A DNA stretch of 64,000 bases from Maricaulis maris (lineage in GTDB: Bacteria; Pseudomonadota; Alphaproteobacteria; Caulobacterales; Maricaulaceae), in NCBI RefSeq assembly GCF_036322705.1, contig NZ_AP027270.1:2233501-2297500 (forward strand), given 5' to 3'. How positions within the stretch are numbered: the stretch's first letter is position 1; each line of letters begins with the position of its first letter. The notes beneath the pieces were generated by a model. That model was not told the DNA's origin and did no database searches. It was given only the letters and a program-made list of their open reading frames with translations. This document shows positions 32,746-42,042 of the stretch, in pieces. A program made the translations under genes and the position numbers.

Positions 32746-33222
32746 ATGAACAAGATCCCGATGACCGTCGCCGGGCAGATTGCCCTCGACGAAGAGCTGA
32801 AACGTCTGAAGACCATCGAACGTCCCGCAGTTATTGCGGCGATTTCGGAGGCGCGTGAACATGGCGATCTGTCAGAGAATGCCGAGTATCATGCCGCCAA
32901 GGAGCGCCAGGGCTGGATCGAAGGTCGCGTGCAGGAGCTGGAAGACAAGCTCGCGCGGGCCCAGGTCATCGATATCACCAAGATGTCGGGCGATACGGTC
33001 AAGTTCGGCGCCACGGTGACCGTGCTCGACGAGGATACCGAGCAGGAGGCCACCTACCAGATCGTGGGTGAGGACGAGGCCGACGTGAAAGCGGGCAAGA
33101 TCTCGATCTCCTCCCCGATCGCACGCTCGATGATCAACAAGGAAGTCGGTGACGTCGCCGAGGTCAACGCGCCGGGCGGTCTCAAGAGCTATGAGATCAT
33201 GTCGGTCAGCTGGACCAGCTAG
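32746..33222 (+). CDS. greA: transcription elongation factor GreA
   Basis: GreA rescues backtracked RNA polymerase by inserting its coiled-coil into the secondary channel and stimulating transcript cleavage. The 158-residue product has the N-terminal coiled-coil with the acidic tip ([13 protein letters not shown]) and the C-terminal FKBP-like domain ([32 protein letters not shown]). Length and motifs are standard. It is co-directional with carB, and a strong terminator follows. Confidence 0.97.
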   Translation: MNKIPMTVAGQIALDEELKRLKTIERPAVIAAISEAREHGDLSENAEYHAAKERQGWIEGRVQELEDKLARAQVIDITKMSGDTVKFGATVTVLDEDTEQEATYQIVGEDEADVKAGKISISSPIARSMINKEVGDVAEVNAPGGLKSYEIMSVSWTS

Positions 33223-33245
33223 CCGGTCCACACTTGCCGAACACA

Positions 33246-33282
33246 AAGACGGCCGGAGCCCCGCTCCGGCCGTCTTGTTTTT
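33246..33282 (+). terminator. Rho-independent terminator of greA
   Basis: A perfect 14-bp stem AAGACGGCCGGAGC / GCTCCGGCCGTCTT with a 3-nt loop is followed by GTTTTT. It lies between greA and the convergent reductase gene and could serve both directions. Confidence 0.9.
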
Positions 33283-33298
33283 GGCCCGAGGCGAACGC

Positions 33299-34474
33299 CT
33301 AGCCCTCCAGCTTGAACGTCAGACCAGCGAATTTCTGCAGGCGGTCGATCAGGGCGTCGCCGAGGGCGGGGGCGGTGGTGTAGACCCCGCCGGGTGTGAC
33401 GTCGCGGTCAACGTCGAAGGCGAGACACAGACCGGCCTCGGCGATCATCCGCGAGGTCGAGCCATAGCCGGGGTCACGCTGGCCGGAGACGCTGGAGGTC
33501 ATCCGCTCGCCATCCCTCGTCAGGCCCGTGAACATGACATCATAGAAGCCGGTCTCGCGCTCTTCCTGGCTCGGCCCTTCGCCCGGCTTGGGCGGGTTGT
33601 CCTGCATGGAGCGATCGCCGGCAATCATCTTGGCGAAGCCCTCGCCTTTCTCGCCCGGGCCGGTCAGGAACATCTCGTCATACACGAAGTCCTCGCCATA
33701 ACGATGACCCAGCAGGGCATTCGAGCGGTGGATGTTCTTGGTGTTGATCGTGGCCATGACGAAAGGCGCGGACCAGGAATCGAGATCGTCCTCGAAGATG
33801 ATCTTGGCGCCGCTCGGCTGCGCCGGTCCCTCAAAGCCCGGTGCGAGCGAGAACGGGTCCTTCAGCCACTCGATGATCTCGGGCTGCTTGCCGGCCCGCT
33901 TCATGGTCTCGGCAAAGCTGGCCGCCGTCCCGCCCGAGAAGGTCCCCTTCATCTTGCGCACGCGTCCCTTGACGCGGGTGATCGGCGCGCCGGTCTTCTT
34001 GATGGCGGCCTGCTGCAGATAGAAGACACCGAGATCGAAGGGAATGGAGTCGAAGCCACAGGACAGGACGATTCGGGCACCGTTTTCGCGCGCCGCCGCG
34101 TCATAGTCGCCGATAATGTCATGCATCCAGGCCGGCTCACCACACAGGTCGACATAGTCCGTACCGGCTTTGACACAGGCTGCGACCAGGGGTTCGCCAT
34201 AGAGCTGATAGGGGCCGACCGTGGTGATCACGGCGCTGGTGCGGGCCGCCATGGCGTCAAGAGAGGCCGGGTCGGAACTGTCAGCGACGATCAGCGGCGT
34301 GTCGGCGGGCGCACCGATGAGGTCGCGCACCTCGGCGAGCTTCGCCTCGGACCGGCCCGCCATGGCCCATTTCACATCGGTATGGGTCTCGGCGAGATAC
34401 TCCGCGACGAGGCGACCGGTAAAGCCGGTCGCTCCGAACACGACCACATCATATTCACGTTCTGCCATTTTCAT
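33299..34474 (-). CDS. saccharopine dehydrogenase-like NAD(P)-binding reductase (trans-acting enoyl reductase type)
   Basis: The 391-residue product has a Rossmann fold at its N-terminus (YDVVVFGATGFTGRLVAEYL). It matches the family that includes mycobacterial trans-acting enoyl reductases and eukaryotic SCCPDH-like proteins; supporting text is ITTVGPYQLYGEPLV, GTDYVDLCGE and SCGFDSIPFDLGV. It probably reduces a lipid or polyketide-like substrate. True saccharopine dehydrogenase is unlikely. AAGGA stands 6 nt before the ATG at 34474; the ATG at 34468 is an alternative. Confidence 0.85.
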   Translation of the reverse strand: MKMAEREYDVVVFGATGFTGRLVAEYLAETHTDVKWAMAGRSEAKLAEVRDLIGAPADTPLIVADSSDPASLDAMAARTSAVITTVGPYQLYGEPLVAACVKAGTDYVDLCGEPAWMHDIIGDYDAAARENGARIVLSCGFDSIPFDLGVFYLQQAAIKKTGAPITRVKGRVRKMKGTFSGGTAASFAETMKRAGKQPEIIEWLKDPFSLAPGFEGPAQPSGAKIIFEDDLDSWSAPFVMATINTKNIHRSNALLGHRYGEDFVYDEMFLTGPGEKGEGFAKMIAGDRSMQDNPPKPGEGPSQEERETGFYDVMFTGLTRDGERMTSSVSGQRDPGYGSTSRMIAEAGLCLAFDVDRDVTPGGVYTTAPALGDALIDRLQKFAGLTFKLEG

Positions 34475-34582
34475 CCCCGATCCTTGATGGAATTCAAAAC
34501 CTGTGTTTCTGGAACGATGATGGGATGACCACCCCCATACCGGCAAGTCGAAACTCCACACCAGGCCTGAATGGCGGGCATG

Positions 34583-34607
34583 AAAAAGGCGGCTGTTGAA
34601 GCCGCCT
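34583..34607 (-). terminator. Rho-independent terminator of the BlaI/M56 operon
   Basis: An 8-bp stem AGGCGGCT / AGCCGCCT with a 5-nt loop ends in TTTTT on the minus strand, 33 bp beyond the M56-M23 gene stop. Confidence 0.75.
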
Positions 34608-34639
34608 CTTCCCACGCCCTGACGCCGAATGGGCCGGGG

Positions 34640-36580
34640 TCAGCGCTGACCGGTCAGCCGGGTAGCCGGGTCCACGCGCTCGCCCTCGTGACGCAGCTCG
34701 ACATGAACATGCGGACCGGTCGAGGCGCCGGTGGTGCCGATCGTGCCGATCTGGCTACCGGCCAAGAGGGTATCCCCAACCGCGACATCGATCCGGTCGA
34801 GATGGGCATACACGGTCTGCCAGCCGTCGGCATGCTGGATCACGACCGTATTGCCCCAGCGATCGGAGCCGTTGAATCCCATCTGCGCATGGACAACCGC
34901 GCCATCGTCCGGGGCCCAGACCGCCGTGCCGGTGGGCGCGGCGATGTCCATGCCGCCATGGAAGACCGGGGCTCCGGCCGGTCGCGCGGGCCGGTTGCCA
35001 TAGGATGACGTGGTACGGCCTTGCGTGACCGGATGGGGGAAGGCGAGCGGGGCCGGCTCGGAGAGGCGGCGGAGGCTGCGGGGAAAGTCCGCCGGCTTCG
35101 TCTCCGGATCGACAAGGTCGGGCAGCCGGGCCGGTGCAGCCGGTGCGACGGGTGCAGCCGGTGCCGCCGGTGCCGCCGCGCGCGGCAGGATTTCATTGCC
35201 GTCGGCATCCAGCCACACACCTTCCGGCGCCTCGTTCAAGCGCGTGATATCGCCGTCCTCATCGATAAAGACGAAACGCTGGGACTCAGCGTCCGCCTCG
35301 CCGAGAAAGACGATGTTCGCGCCCCCCTCATCGTCGAAAAAAATTGCATTGGCACCGGTTTCACCGTCCGCCGGGTCGAAATGGAAGTCGTGCCCCTCAT
35401 CGTCCCGGAACACCATGTGACCATCGACGCCGTCATGTTCATGCGGATCACCCTCGGACCCGTCCGGGGCGAAATGAAGCTCGACATCGACATCCGGATC
35501 AACATGAAGCGCGTGCTCCATGTGCAGATCGCGGTCAGCACCGTCGACGGAAAAGAAACGGACGACGTGATTGTCGCCGGGATTGTTGAGGTCCACAGCG
35601 AGCTGGGTCCGCTCGGTCAGACTGGCCTGGGCACAGGCCACTGGCAGCACGGATATGCCGGCCAGCATGACCGCCAGAAAGCGGGAGGATGGGCGCGCCG
35701 GACGGCCCGAAAGGATGGCTTTGATACGCATTTCTCGATGTCTCCTGTCATCGGGACCGAAGGCCGATACCAGCTGGGCCGGACTTCGCATCATGGTGAT
35801 AAGCGTCGCCGCATAGGGCTTGCGCTCTGCGCCCCCCAGCGCCTCCAGACTTTCCGCATCGCAATCGATCTCGCGGGCTTCATGCAGTTCATGTTCAATC
35901 CGGCGCAGCGGCCAGTGGAACCACAGCAGCGCCAGCAGCGCCGCGCCGATAAGACGGTCCTGCTCATCGCCGCGCCGGTAGTGGACCAGTTCATGGGTCA
36001 GCGCATAGCGGCTGGCCGAGGTGTCATCGAGCAGCGCAGGCGAGGCGAGAATGACCGGTGTCCACCCGGTCAGCAGGGGCGAGGCAAGCCCGTCCCGCAG
36101 GCGGAAGTCCGGCGTCTCGACACCCACGCGTGCGGCCAGGATCGAGAGGTAGTCCTGGGCCATTCCGGGAGCCTCGCGGCTGTCCGCCAGCAAGAGCTTG
36201 CGGCGGACATGGCGCATGAAAGATCGGCCGAGGGCGACCAGCAGGCCTGCGAGATAGAGCACCGCAAGCACCAGACGCCAGTCGGTCGCCAGCAATCCGG
36301 CCAGCGGATCCGCCGCCGGCAGCGCCGCAGCCGCCAATCCGGGCGAGACGCCGGGTCCCATGGGCAGCGGGGCGTGCATCGGCTGGGTCGACATCTCGGG
36401 TATAGCGTAGATGACCGGCGCCAGCAGGAGCGGCGCGACAGCCGCCCAGCGTCCGGCCCGCCACAAGCCGGTCCCGCCATGGCCTCGACGCATGTGCCAG
36501 CCGGCAAAGACCAGCGCCAGGAGGCCGGACACAACCGACAATGCCGCGCCGACAAGGATGGCATCCAGCAAACCGGTCAT
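34640..36580 (-). CDS. M56 (BlaR1-like) membrane protease fused to an M23 peptidase domain
   Basis: In this 646-residue protein, about 1-145 hold transmembrane helices, and about 150-300 form an M56 metalloprotease with the gluzincin motif HELVHYRRGDEQD. A further transmembrane helix or lipobox-like segment (MLAGISVLPVACAQ) follows. Next is an Asp/His/Glu-rich region (about 330-450), an Ala/Pro linker, and a C-terminal M23 domain (about 540-640) with FHGGMDIAAPTG, YAHLD and HVHVELRH. M56 proteases act with BlaI-type repressors, as in beta-lactam sensing. Here the sensor domain is replaced by a LytM-type peptidoglycan hydrolase. The start overlaps the repressor stop by 4 bp. Confidence 0.88.
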   Translation of the reverse strand: MTGLLDAILVGAALSVVSGLLALVFAGWHMRRGHGGTGLWRAGRWAAVAPLLLAPVIYAIPEMSTQPMHAPLPMGPGVSPGLAAAALPAADPLAGLLATDWRLVLAVLYLAGLLVALGRSFMRHVRRKLLLADSREAPGMAQDYLSILAARVGVETPDFRLRDGLASPLLTGWTPVILASPALLDDTSASRYALTHELVHYRRGDEQDRLIGAALLALLWFHWPLRRIEHELHEAREIDCDAESLEALGGAERKPYAATLITMMRSPAQLVSAFGPDDRRHREMRIKAILSGRPARPSSRFLAVMLAGISVLPVACAQASLTERTQLAVDLNNPGDNHVVRFFSVDGADRDLHMEHALHVDPDVDVELHFAPDGSEGDPHEHDGVDGHMVFRDDEGHDFHFDPADGETGANAIFFDDEGGANIVFLGEADAESQRFVFIDEDGDITRLNEAPEGVWLDADGNEILPRAAAPAAPAAPVAPAAPARLPDLVDPETKPADFPRSLRRLSEPAPLAFPHPVTQGRTTSSYGNRPARPAGAPVFHGGMDIAAPTGTAVWAPDDGAVVHAQMGFNGSDRWGNTVVIQHADGWQTVYAHLDRIDVAVGDTLLAGSQIGTIGTTGASTGPHVHVELRHEGERVDPATRLTGQR

Positions 36581-36969
36581 TGCCCCTCTCCCTTGCCGGT
36601 CTCGTCAGACATTTCGAGCAGGGCAGTGAGCGCCTGCGCCTCCTCTTCGGAAAACAGGCGGCTTCCGGCGAAGGTGGTGGCCGGCAGGGGCCCGTCCATA
36701 TCCAGGACATTGGCCGCGAAGTCGCGGATCAGCCGCCCCATCAGGGTGACTTTCTCGACCCGGGCCTCGAACACGGACAGCCCGTGCACATCCTGTCGTG
36801 CGACCAGGCCTTTCTCGGTCATCCGGGCCAGCAGGGTCCGCGTCGTCGAGTAGGACCAGCCGGTCGCGGCCGCGATGCCGTCCTGGACTTCGCGCGCCGA
36901 CTGCGGGCCCGCGGTCCATAAATGCTTGAGAACGGCCAGTTCGGCCTGGGATGGGGCAATCGCGGTCAT
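36577..36969 (-). CDS. BlaI/MecI/CopY family transcriptional repressor
   Basis: The 130-residue product carries the winged helix of the BlaI family (about 5-75: QAELAVLKHLWTAGPQSARE, GWSYSTTRTLLARMTEKGLV) and a C-terminal dimerisation helix bundle. In characterised systems the partner M56 protease cleaves, or triggers cleavage of, the repressor when cell-wall stress is sensed, and the operon is derepressed. The next gene, overlapping by ATGA, encodes such a protease. Likely operators lie 55-85 bp upstream. Confidence 0.9.
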   Translation of the reverse strand: MTAIAPSQAELAVLKHLWTAGPQSAREVQDGIAAATGWSYSTTRTLLARMTEKGLVARQDVHGLSVFEARVEKVTLMGRLIRDFAANVLDMDGPLPATTFAGSRLFSEEEAQALTALLEMSDETGKGEGQ

Positions 36970-37023
36970 ACGGTCTCTCCCGTCGGCAATATCGACGTCT
37001 GGATCTCGCGTCGCAGCGCAAAT

Positions 37024-37054
37024 GCTACAACTGTCACATAACGCTACACGCGTA
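37024..37054. promoter_or_regulatory. possible BlaI-type operator pair
   Basis: Two GCTACA direct repeats 19 bp apart (37024-37029 and 37043-37048) start TACAACTGTC and TACACGCGTA. Both approach the TACA-NN-TGTA dyad bound by BlaI/MecI repressors. They lie between the repressor gene and a divergent gene. The match is imperfect. Confidence 0.4.
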
Positions 37055-37117
37055 ACACGCGCTGTCAAGCGGCCGCGATGCTTGACGGGTCCGGACCGGC
37101 GCATTCTAACTGTGGGC

Positions 37118-38074
37118 ATGTCTGATCCAGCACGCACCGACACGACAATCTGGGTGGTCTCCGACGGTCGCCGCGGGATCGAGAACCAGGCGCTCGGCCT
37201 CGCCGAGGCGGCGCAGCGTGCGTTGCCGCACAGCACCCGCGTCGAGCGGGTGGTCGCGCGCAAGGACGGCTTCGTCACGCTTCCGGCGCTGTCCCGGCCG
37301 GACATCTGGATCGGCTGCGGCCGCGCCGCCGTCCCGCTGGCCCGCCGGCACAAGCGGATCTTCCCGGACTGCGTCTTTGCCTATGTCCAGGACCCGCGCA
37401 CCCGGCACGATGATTTCGACCTGATCGCCGCGCCCGCGCATGACCGCCTGACGCGACCCAACGCCGTCACCATGATCGGGTCTCCCAATCGCATCACCGA
37501 CGAGGCGCTGATCGCCGCGCGCGATGCGTTCACGGCACAACTCGATCCGCTGCCCGGAAAGCGGGCCGCCATCCTGATTGGCGGCCATTCAAAGCGCTTC
37601 AAACTGGACGGCGCAAGCCTGCGCTATCTGATCGCCCGGCTCGACAGTCTGGAAGCGCAGGACGTGTCGCTGATGATCACGGTCTCCCGACGGACCCCGC
37701 CCGCCGCCCGCAAGCGACTGCGCGAGCACTTCGCGGGCCGCGACAGGGTCTGGTATTTCGACGGTGAGGGCGAGAACCCCTATTTCGCCTTCCTCGCGGC
37801 GGCAGACTGGATTTTCGTCACGGAAGAATCCACCAACATGCTGGTCGAGGCCTGCGCGACCGGTACGCCGGTCTACGTCCTGCCGCTGTCCGGCACGCCG
37901 GGAAAGTTTGCCCGCCTGCACGCCGACCTTGAGGCGTACGGCGCCGTACGCCCCTATCTCGGACGGCTTGAAACCTGGCAATACCCGCCCTTGCAGGAAA
38001 CCCGCCGGATCGCGGACATCCTGCTCGACCGGTTCCGGCAGACCCGGCTCGCGCTTCGCCGGGAGGCCGCCTGA
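37118..38074 (+). CDS. ELM1/GtrOC1-like protein (mitochondrial fission ELM1 family)
   Basis: The 318-residue product matches a family found in alphaproteobacteria and plants (COG3660). It has a glycosyltransferase-B-like fold: IWVVSDGRRGIENQALGLAE at the start, FAYVQDPR, AILIGGHSKRF, VTEESTNMLVEACATGTPVY and the C-terminal SGTPGKFARLHADLEAYGAV. In plants ELM1 recruits the division dynamin to mitochondria; the bacterial role is unknown and may be sugar transfer in the envelope. It is divergent from the BlaI gene. Confidence 0.83.
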   Translation: MSDPARTDTTIWVVSDGRRGIENQALGLAEAAQRALPHSTRVERVVARKDGFVTLPALSRPDIWIGCGRAAVPLARRHKRIFPDCVFAYVQDPRTRHDDFDLIAAPAHDRLTRPNAVTMIGSPNRITDEALIAARDAFTAQLDPLPGKRAAILIGGHSKRFKLDGASLRYLIARLDSLEAQDVSLMITVSRRTPPAARKRLREHFAGRDRVWYFDGEGENPYFAFLAAADWIFVTEESTNMLVEACATGTPVYVLPLSGTPGKFARLHADLEAYGAVRPYLGRLETWQYPPLQETRRIADILLDRFRQTRLALRREAA

Positions 38075-38117
38075 TGTCGGCACCGCTCGCTTGTCTCAGC
38101 CTTTCCTCGGAGTGATC

Positions 38118-38561
38118 ATGACCCTGCAGGACGACGCCGCCATTGTGGCGCGCCATGAAAATGTCTGGCTGGCCAGCCAGCCAAGCCCGAGTGATGTCGA
38201 GGCCTGGGCCGACGCCGGCGCGCGGACAGTCATCAACTCACGGACACCGGAAGAGACAGCCAGCCTGCCTTTCGATCTGGCGGCCGCGGTCGAGGCGCGC
38301 GGCATGCGCTATGTCGAAATGCCGATCGGCGGACCCTATGGCGCAGACCCGTCACTGACCTCGGCCCTCGCCGGGATACTCGCCAGCAGCGAAGGCCCGG
38401 TGGTCATGCACTGCCGGTCCGGGACACGGTCGGCCCATCTCTATGCCGCGCATCTGATCGCGACCGATCAGGCCGGTGATGACCCGTTTGACACCATGAA
38501 CTGGCCGGGTGGCCGCGACGCCAGCATGGTCAGGGCCCTGCTGCCGCCACCCGGCGAATAG
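38118..38561 (+). CDS. DUF442/TIGR01244-type phosphatase-like protein
   Basis: The 147-residue single-domain protein has the dual-specificity-phosphatase fold used in DUF442 proteins. The loop HCRSGTRS supplies the CX5R active site, preceded by ASQPSPSDVEAWADAGARTV. Relatives are often fused to persulfide dioxygenases or beta-lactamase-like enzymes and are linked to sulfide handling. The substrate here is unknown. It follows the ELM1-like gene by 43 bp and precedes trxB, so a link to thiol chemistry is possible. Confidence 0.82.
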   Translation: MTLQDDAAIVARHENVWLASQPSPSDVEAWADAGARTVINSRTPEETASLPFDLAAAVEARGMRYVEMPIGGPYGADPSLTSALAGILASSEGPVVMHCRSGTRSAHLYAAHLIATDQAGDDPFDTMNWPGGRDASMVRALLPPPGE

Positions 38562-38676
38562 CCGGGCTGCAAGGACGGCTGCAAAGGCTGGCAGGAAATC
38601 TCCGGGCAATTGCCTATATAGACACCACACCCCGACTCGGGGGCACTGCCCCCTCGCATCACTTTGAGGTTCGACC

Positions 38677-39621
38677 ATGTCCGAGACGCGTCACAAGCGC
38701 CTGATCATCATTGGCTCCGGCGCAGCCGGCTACACCGCCGCCATCTATGCCGCGCGGGCCATGCTGGAGCCGACCCTGATCGCCGGCCTGCAGCCGGGCG
38801 GCCAGCTGACCATCACCACCGATGTCGAGAATTACCCCGGTTTCGCGGACGTCATCCAGGGCCCCTGGCTGATGGACCAGATGCGCGAACAGGCCGAGAA
38901 AGTCGGCACGGAAATGATCTCCGACATCATCGTCGAAGCCGACCTCAAGAGCCGCCCCTTCGTGCTCAAGGGCGATAGCGGCACGGTCTACACCGCCGAC
39001 AGTGTGATCATCGCCACCGGCGCCCAGGCCAAGTGGCTGGGCCTCGAGAGCGAGCAGAAATTCCAGGGCTTTGGCGTCTCGGCCTGCGCCACCTGCGACG
39101 GTTTCTTCTACCGCGGCAAGGACGTCGTTGTCGTCGGCGGCGGCAATACCGCCGTCGAGGAAGCGCTCTTCCTGACCAATTTTGCCTCCAAGGTCACGCT
39201 GGTTCACCGCCGCGACAGCCTGCGCGCCGAGAAGGTGATGCAGGACCGTCTGTTCAAGCACCCGAAGATCGAGGTGGTCTGGGACAGCGAAGTCGAGGAA
39301 GTCCTGGGCGACAGTGACCCCGCCGGCGTGACCGGTGTGCGGGTCAAGAACGTCAAGACCGGCGCCACGACCGACATCCCGGCACACGGCTTCTTCGTCG
39401 CCATCGGCCACGCCCCCGCGACCGAGCTCTTCCTTGAGCAGCTGGAAACCAAGGATGGTGGTTATCTGGTCGTCGAGCCGGGCACGCCCAAGACCTCCAT
39501 CCCCGGCGTGTTCGCCGCCGGCGATGTCACCGACGATGTCTACCGGCAGGCTGTCACGGCTGCCGGCATGGGCTGCATGGCGGCGCTTGAAGCGGAACGC
39601 TACCTGGCATCCCAGGAATAG
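38677..39621 (+). CDS. trxB: thioredoxin-disulfide reductase
   Basis: TrxB uses NADPH and FAD to reduce thioredoxin. The 314-residue product has the FAD-binding LIIIGSGAAGYTAAIYAARA, the redox-active disulfide CATC in GVSACATCDGFF, the NADPH-binding VVVVGGGNTAVEEALFL and the C-terminal FAD motif GVFAAGDVTDDVYRQAVTAA. Length and motifs are standard for the low-molecular-weight type. Confidence 0.97.
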   Translation: MSETRHKRLIIIGSGAAGYTAAIYAARAMLEPTLIAGLQPGGQLTITTDVENYPGFADVIQGPWLMDQMREQAEKVGTEMISDIIVEADLKSRPFVLKGDSGTVYTADSVIIATGAQAKWLGLESEQKFQGFGVSACATCDGFFYRGKDVVVVGGGNTAVEEALFLTNFASKVTLVHRRDSLRAEKVMQDRLFKHPKIEVVWDSEVEEVLGDSDPAGVTGVRVKNVKTGATTDIPAHGFFVAIGHAPATELFLEQLETKDGGYLVVEPGTPKTSIPGVFAAGDVTDDVYRQAVTAAGMGCMAALEAERYLASQE

Positions 39622-39652
39622 GACAGTCTACCCCCCCTGACGGGAGATCCCC

Positions 39653-40645
39653 ATGCTGACACGCGAAATCGGACAGAGCGGCATTGCCGTCAATGCCATC
39701 GGGCTGGGCTGCATGGGTCTGTCGGAGTTCTATGGACCGGCCATAGAGACCAAGGCCGGCGTGGCGCTCCTGCACGCGGCCATTGAGGCCGGGGTCAATC
39801 ATTTCGACACGGCGCAGCTCTACGGCATGGGCGCCAATGAACGGCTGCTCGGGGACGCCTTTCACGACCGCCGCGACAAGGTCGTCATCGCGACCAAGTT
39901 CGGTCCCGTCCGTGACAAGACGACCGGCGCCTTCCTTGATGTCGACGGGTCAGAGACGAATATGCGCTCGGCAATCGAGGACTCCCTGCGTTTCCTCAGG
40001 ACCGACCATGTCGACCTGTATTACCTGCACCGGGTCGACCTGAAGACCCCGATCGAGGAGACCGTCGGCGCGATGGCCAAGCTGGTCGAAGAGGGCAAGG
40101 TGCGCGCGCTCGGCCTGTCCGAAGCCTCGGCCGAGACCCTGCGGCGGGCTCATGCGGTCCATCCCATCGCCGCGCTGCAGTCGGAATACTCCATCTTCTC
40201 GCGCGATATCGAGGATGGATCCCTCAAGGCGGTCGACGAGATCGGGGCATCCCTGGTGGCTTATTCTCCGCTCGGCCGCGGTCTGTTGACGGGCCGCTTC
40301 ACGCCTGACTACACGCCCGGGAAGGGTGATTTCCGGGCTGGCGCCAGCCAGCCACGCTTCGAGGCAGAAGCCCTCAAGGCCAATCTCGAACTGGTCGAAG
40401 AGGTCAAGGCGATTGCTGCGGCGCGCGAGACCAATCCGGCCCAGATCGCCATCGCCTGGGTGCTGGGACGGGCAGACAATATCCTCACCATTCCGGGCAC
40501 GACCAAGCTCGCCAATCTGCAATCAAACCTCGCCGGAGCACAGATCGCGCTGACGAACGACGAAACGGCGCGGCTCAACGCGCTCGCGGATCATGTGAAA
40601 GGCGCCCGTTATCCGGCAAGCCGTGCGAGCAATATCAACGCCTGA
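39653..40645 (+). CDS. aldo/keto reductase
   Basis: The 330-residue NADPH-dependent oxidoreductase has the catalytic tetrad visible: Asp and Tyr in NHFDTAQLYGMGANERLLG, Lys in VVIATKFGP and His in LYYLHRVD. The C-terminal cofactor region includes TIPGTTKLANLQSNL. It resembles the YajO/AKR13-type group that acts on aldehydes and ketones; the substrate is not predictable. It follows trxB by 31 bp on the same strand and may share its transcript. Confidence 0.93.
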   Translation: MLTREIGQSGIAVNAIGLGCMGLSEFYGPAIETKAGVALLHAAIEAGVNHFDTAQLYGMGANERLLGDAFHDRRDKVVIATKFGPVRDKTTGAFLDVDGSETNMRSAIEDSLRFLRTDHVDLYYLHRVDLKTPIEETVGAMAKLVEEGKVRALGLSEASAETLRRAHAVHPIAALQSEYSIFSRDIEDGSLKAVDEIGASLVAYSPLGRGLLTGRFTPDYTPGKGDFRAGASQPRFEAEALKANLELVEEVKAIAAARETNPAQIAIAWVLGRADNILTIPGTTKLANLQSNLAGAQIALTNDETARLNALADHVKGARYPASRASNINA

Positions 40646-40776
40646 TAGACGCGTCCAACCGGCACAGAGGTGGAATTTATTTAACGCGCATCCCCCTTGT
40701 CTTGGCATTTTACGCCGCTAGTTTCGCCGCCATCAAAACGCGCCTCTGGCGCCCGTGCTTTGAGTGGAGCAACCGC

Positions 40777-41973
40777 ATGCGTCGTATTTTCCTGGCTGGC
40801 ATCGCCCTGATGGCCTTCACGGTCACCCCCGCAAGCCTCGCCCAGGTCCAGGTTGCGCCGGATCTGAGCGTGTTTGCTGAATATAACGACGACTCCAACA
40901 TGGTCATCGACCATGAGGGCTGGAGCGTGATCCTGCGCGGTATCGTGCTCAATGTCCCGCCGATGGATCGCGATCCGGAACGCACCCGCCCGGTCCAGAC
41001 CGGCACGCGGATCAATACGGCGAACACGACCCGCTATCGCCATGAGAGCAATCGCATCGTTTATCACGTGATGAATGATGAATACCGCGAAGGCATCACC
41101 TTCCTGCGCGAGGACCTTGAGGCCCTGCCGTCGCAGATCGGCGGTCTCGATCGTCTCAATCGCGATGAGCAACTGGCCTACTGGTTCAACCTCTACAACG
41201 TCACGATCATCGAGCAGACCATGCTGAATTATCCGGTTCGCTGGATCAATCGCATGGAAGCCTACGGGACCGACGAGAATGTCTTCGACGCCAAGATCCT
41301 CGAGGTCGAGGGCCAGCGTCTCAGCCTCAACGATATCCGCCACGGCATTGTCTACGCCAACTGGGACGACCCGCGCGTGATGTATGGCTTCTTCAACGGC
41401 TCCGTCGGCAGCCCGGAGCTGCGCCGCTCGGCCTATACCGGTGCCGGTATCTGGCAACAGCTCGACGCGACCGCGCGCGAATTCGTCAACGCCCTGCGCG
41501 GTGTCGAAGTCAGTCAGCGCGAGCTGCGGGTGTCCGAGGCCTATGACGAGGCCCGTGTGCTGTTTCCCGACTTCGAAACCGATCTTCGCGCCCACCTTCT
41601 GCGCTTTGCCAATGAGGAGACCGCCGAGCAATTGCGTGACGACCGCCCGGTCGCGGCCACCGTCTCCGACTGGCAGGTTGCCGACATGATCAATGGCTCG
41701 CGGCGCTGTACCGGCGTGGCCGGTCCATCGACCATGGCCTCCTACGCCTTTGGCAGCGACCCGCAGAGCCAGCCGACCGGTGTCGTCGCCAATTGCGCGA
41801 CCATGCCGACCAATGCCGCAATCCTGATGTCGGCGGTTCGCGAGCGCCGGATCGAGCTGCTCAATGAAGGCCGCTATGGTGAAGTCTTCACCATTGATCT
41901 GCCGACGCTGGACACCGGTAGCTCGACCGACGCGGACGCGTCCGAAACCGCGGACGAGGACGGCACCGAGTAG
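40777..41973 (+). CDS. DUF547 exported protein
   Basis: The 398-residue product has a signal peptide (FLAGIALMAFTVTPASLAQ) and a DUF547 domain. Its hallmark is LNRDEQLAYWFNLYNVTIIEQTMLNYPV, read in two parts (LNRDEQLAYWFNLYN and TIIEQTML), with further text LNDIRHGIVYANWDDPRVMYG-like. Family function is unknown; fold predictions relate it to papain-like enzymes. The C-terminus is Asp/Glu/Ser-rich and probably disordered. It stands alone upstream of a LysR gene. Confidence 0.85.
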   Translation: MRRIFLAGIALMAFTVTPASLAQVQVAPDLSVFAEYNDDSNMVIDHEGWSVILRGIVLNVPPMDRDPERTRPVQTGTRINTANTTRYRHESNRIVYHVMNDEYREGITFLREDLEALPSQIGGLDRLNRDEQLAYWFNLYNVTIIEQTMLNYPVRWINRMEAYGTDENVFDAKILEVEGQRLSLNDIRHGIVYANWDDPRVMYGFFNGSVGSPELRRSAYTGAGIWQQLDATAREFVNALRGVEVSQRELRVSEAYDEARVLFPDFETDLRAHLLRFANEETAEQLRDDRPVAATVSDWQVADMINGSRRCTGVAGPSTMASYAFGSDPQSQPTGVVANCATMPTNAAILMSAVRERRIELLNEGRYGEVFTIDLPTLDTGSSTDADASETADEDGTE

Positions 41974-42042
41974 TACGCTCGCGATTTGCGGCTTTCCGGA
42001 TAGACTGCCCCAAACCGATTCCGTACGGGGAGATGCCGGGGC

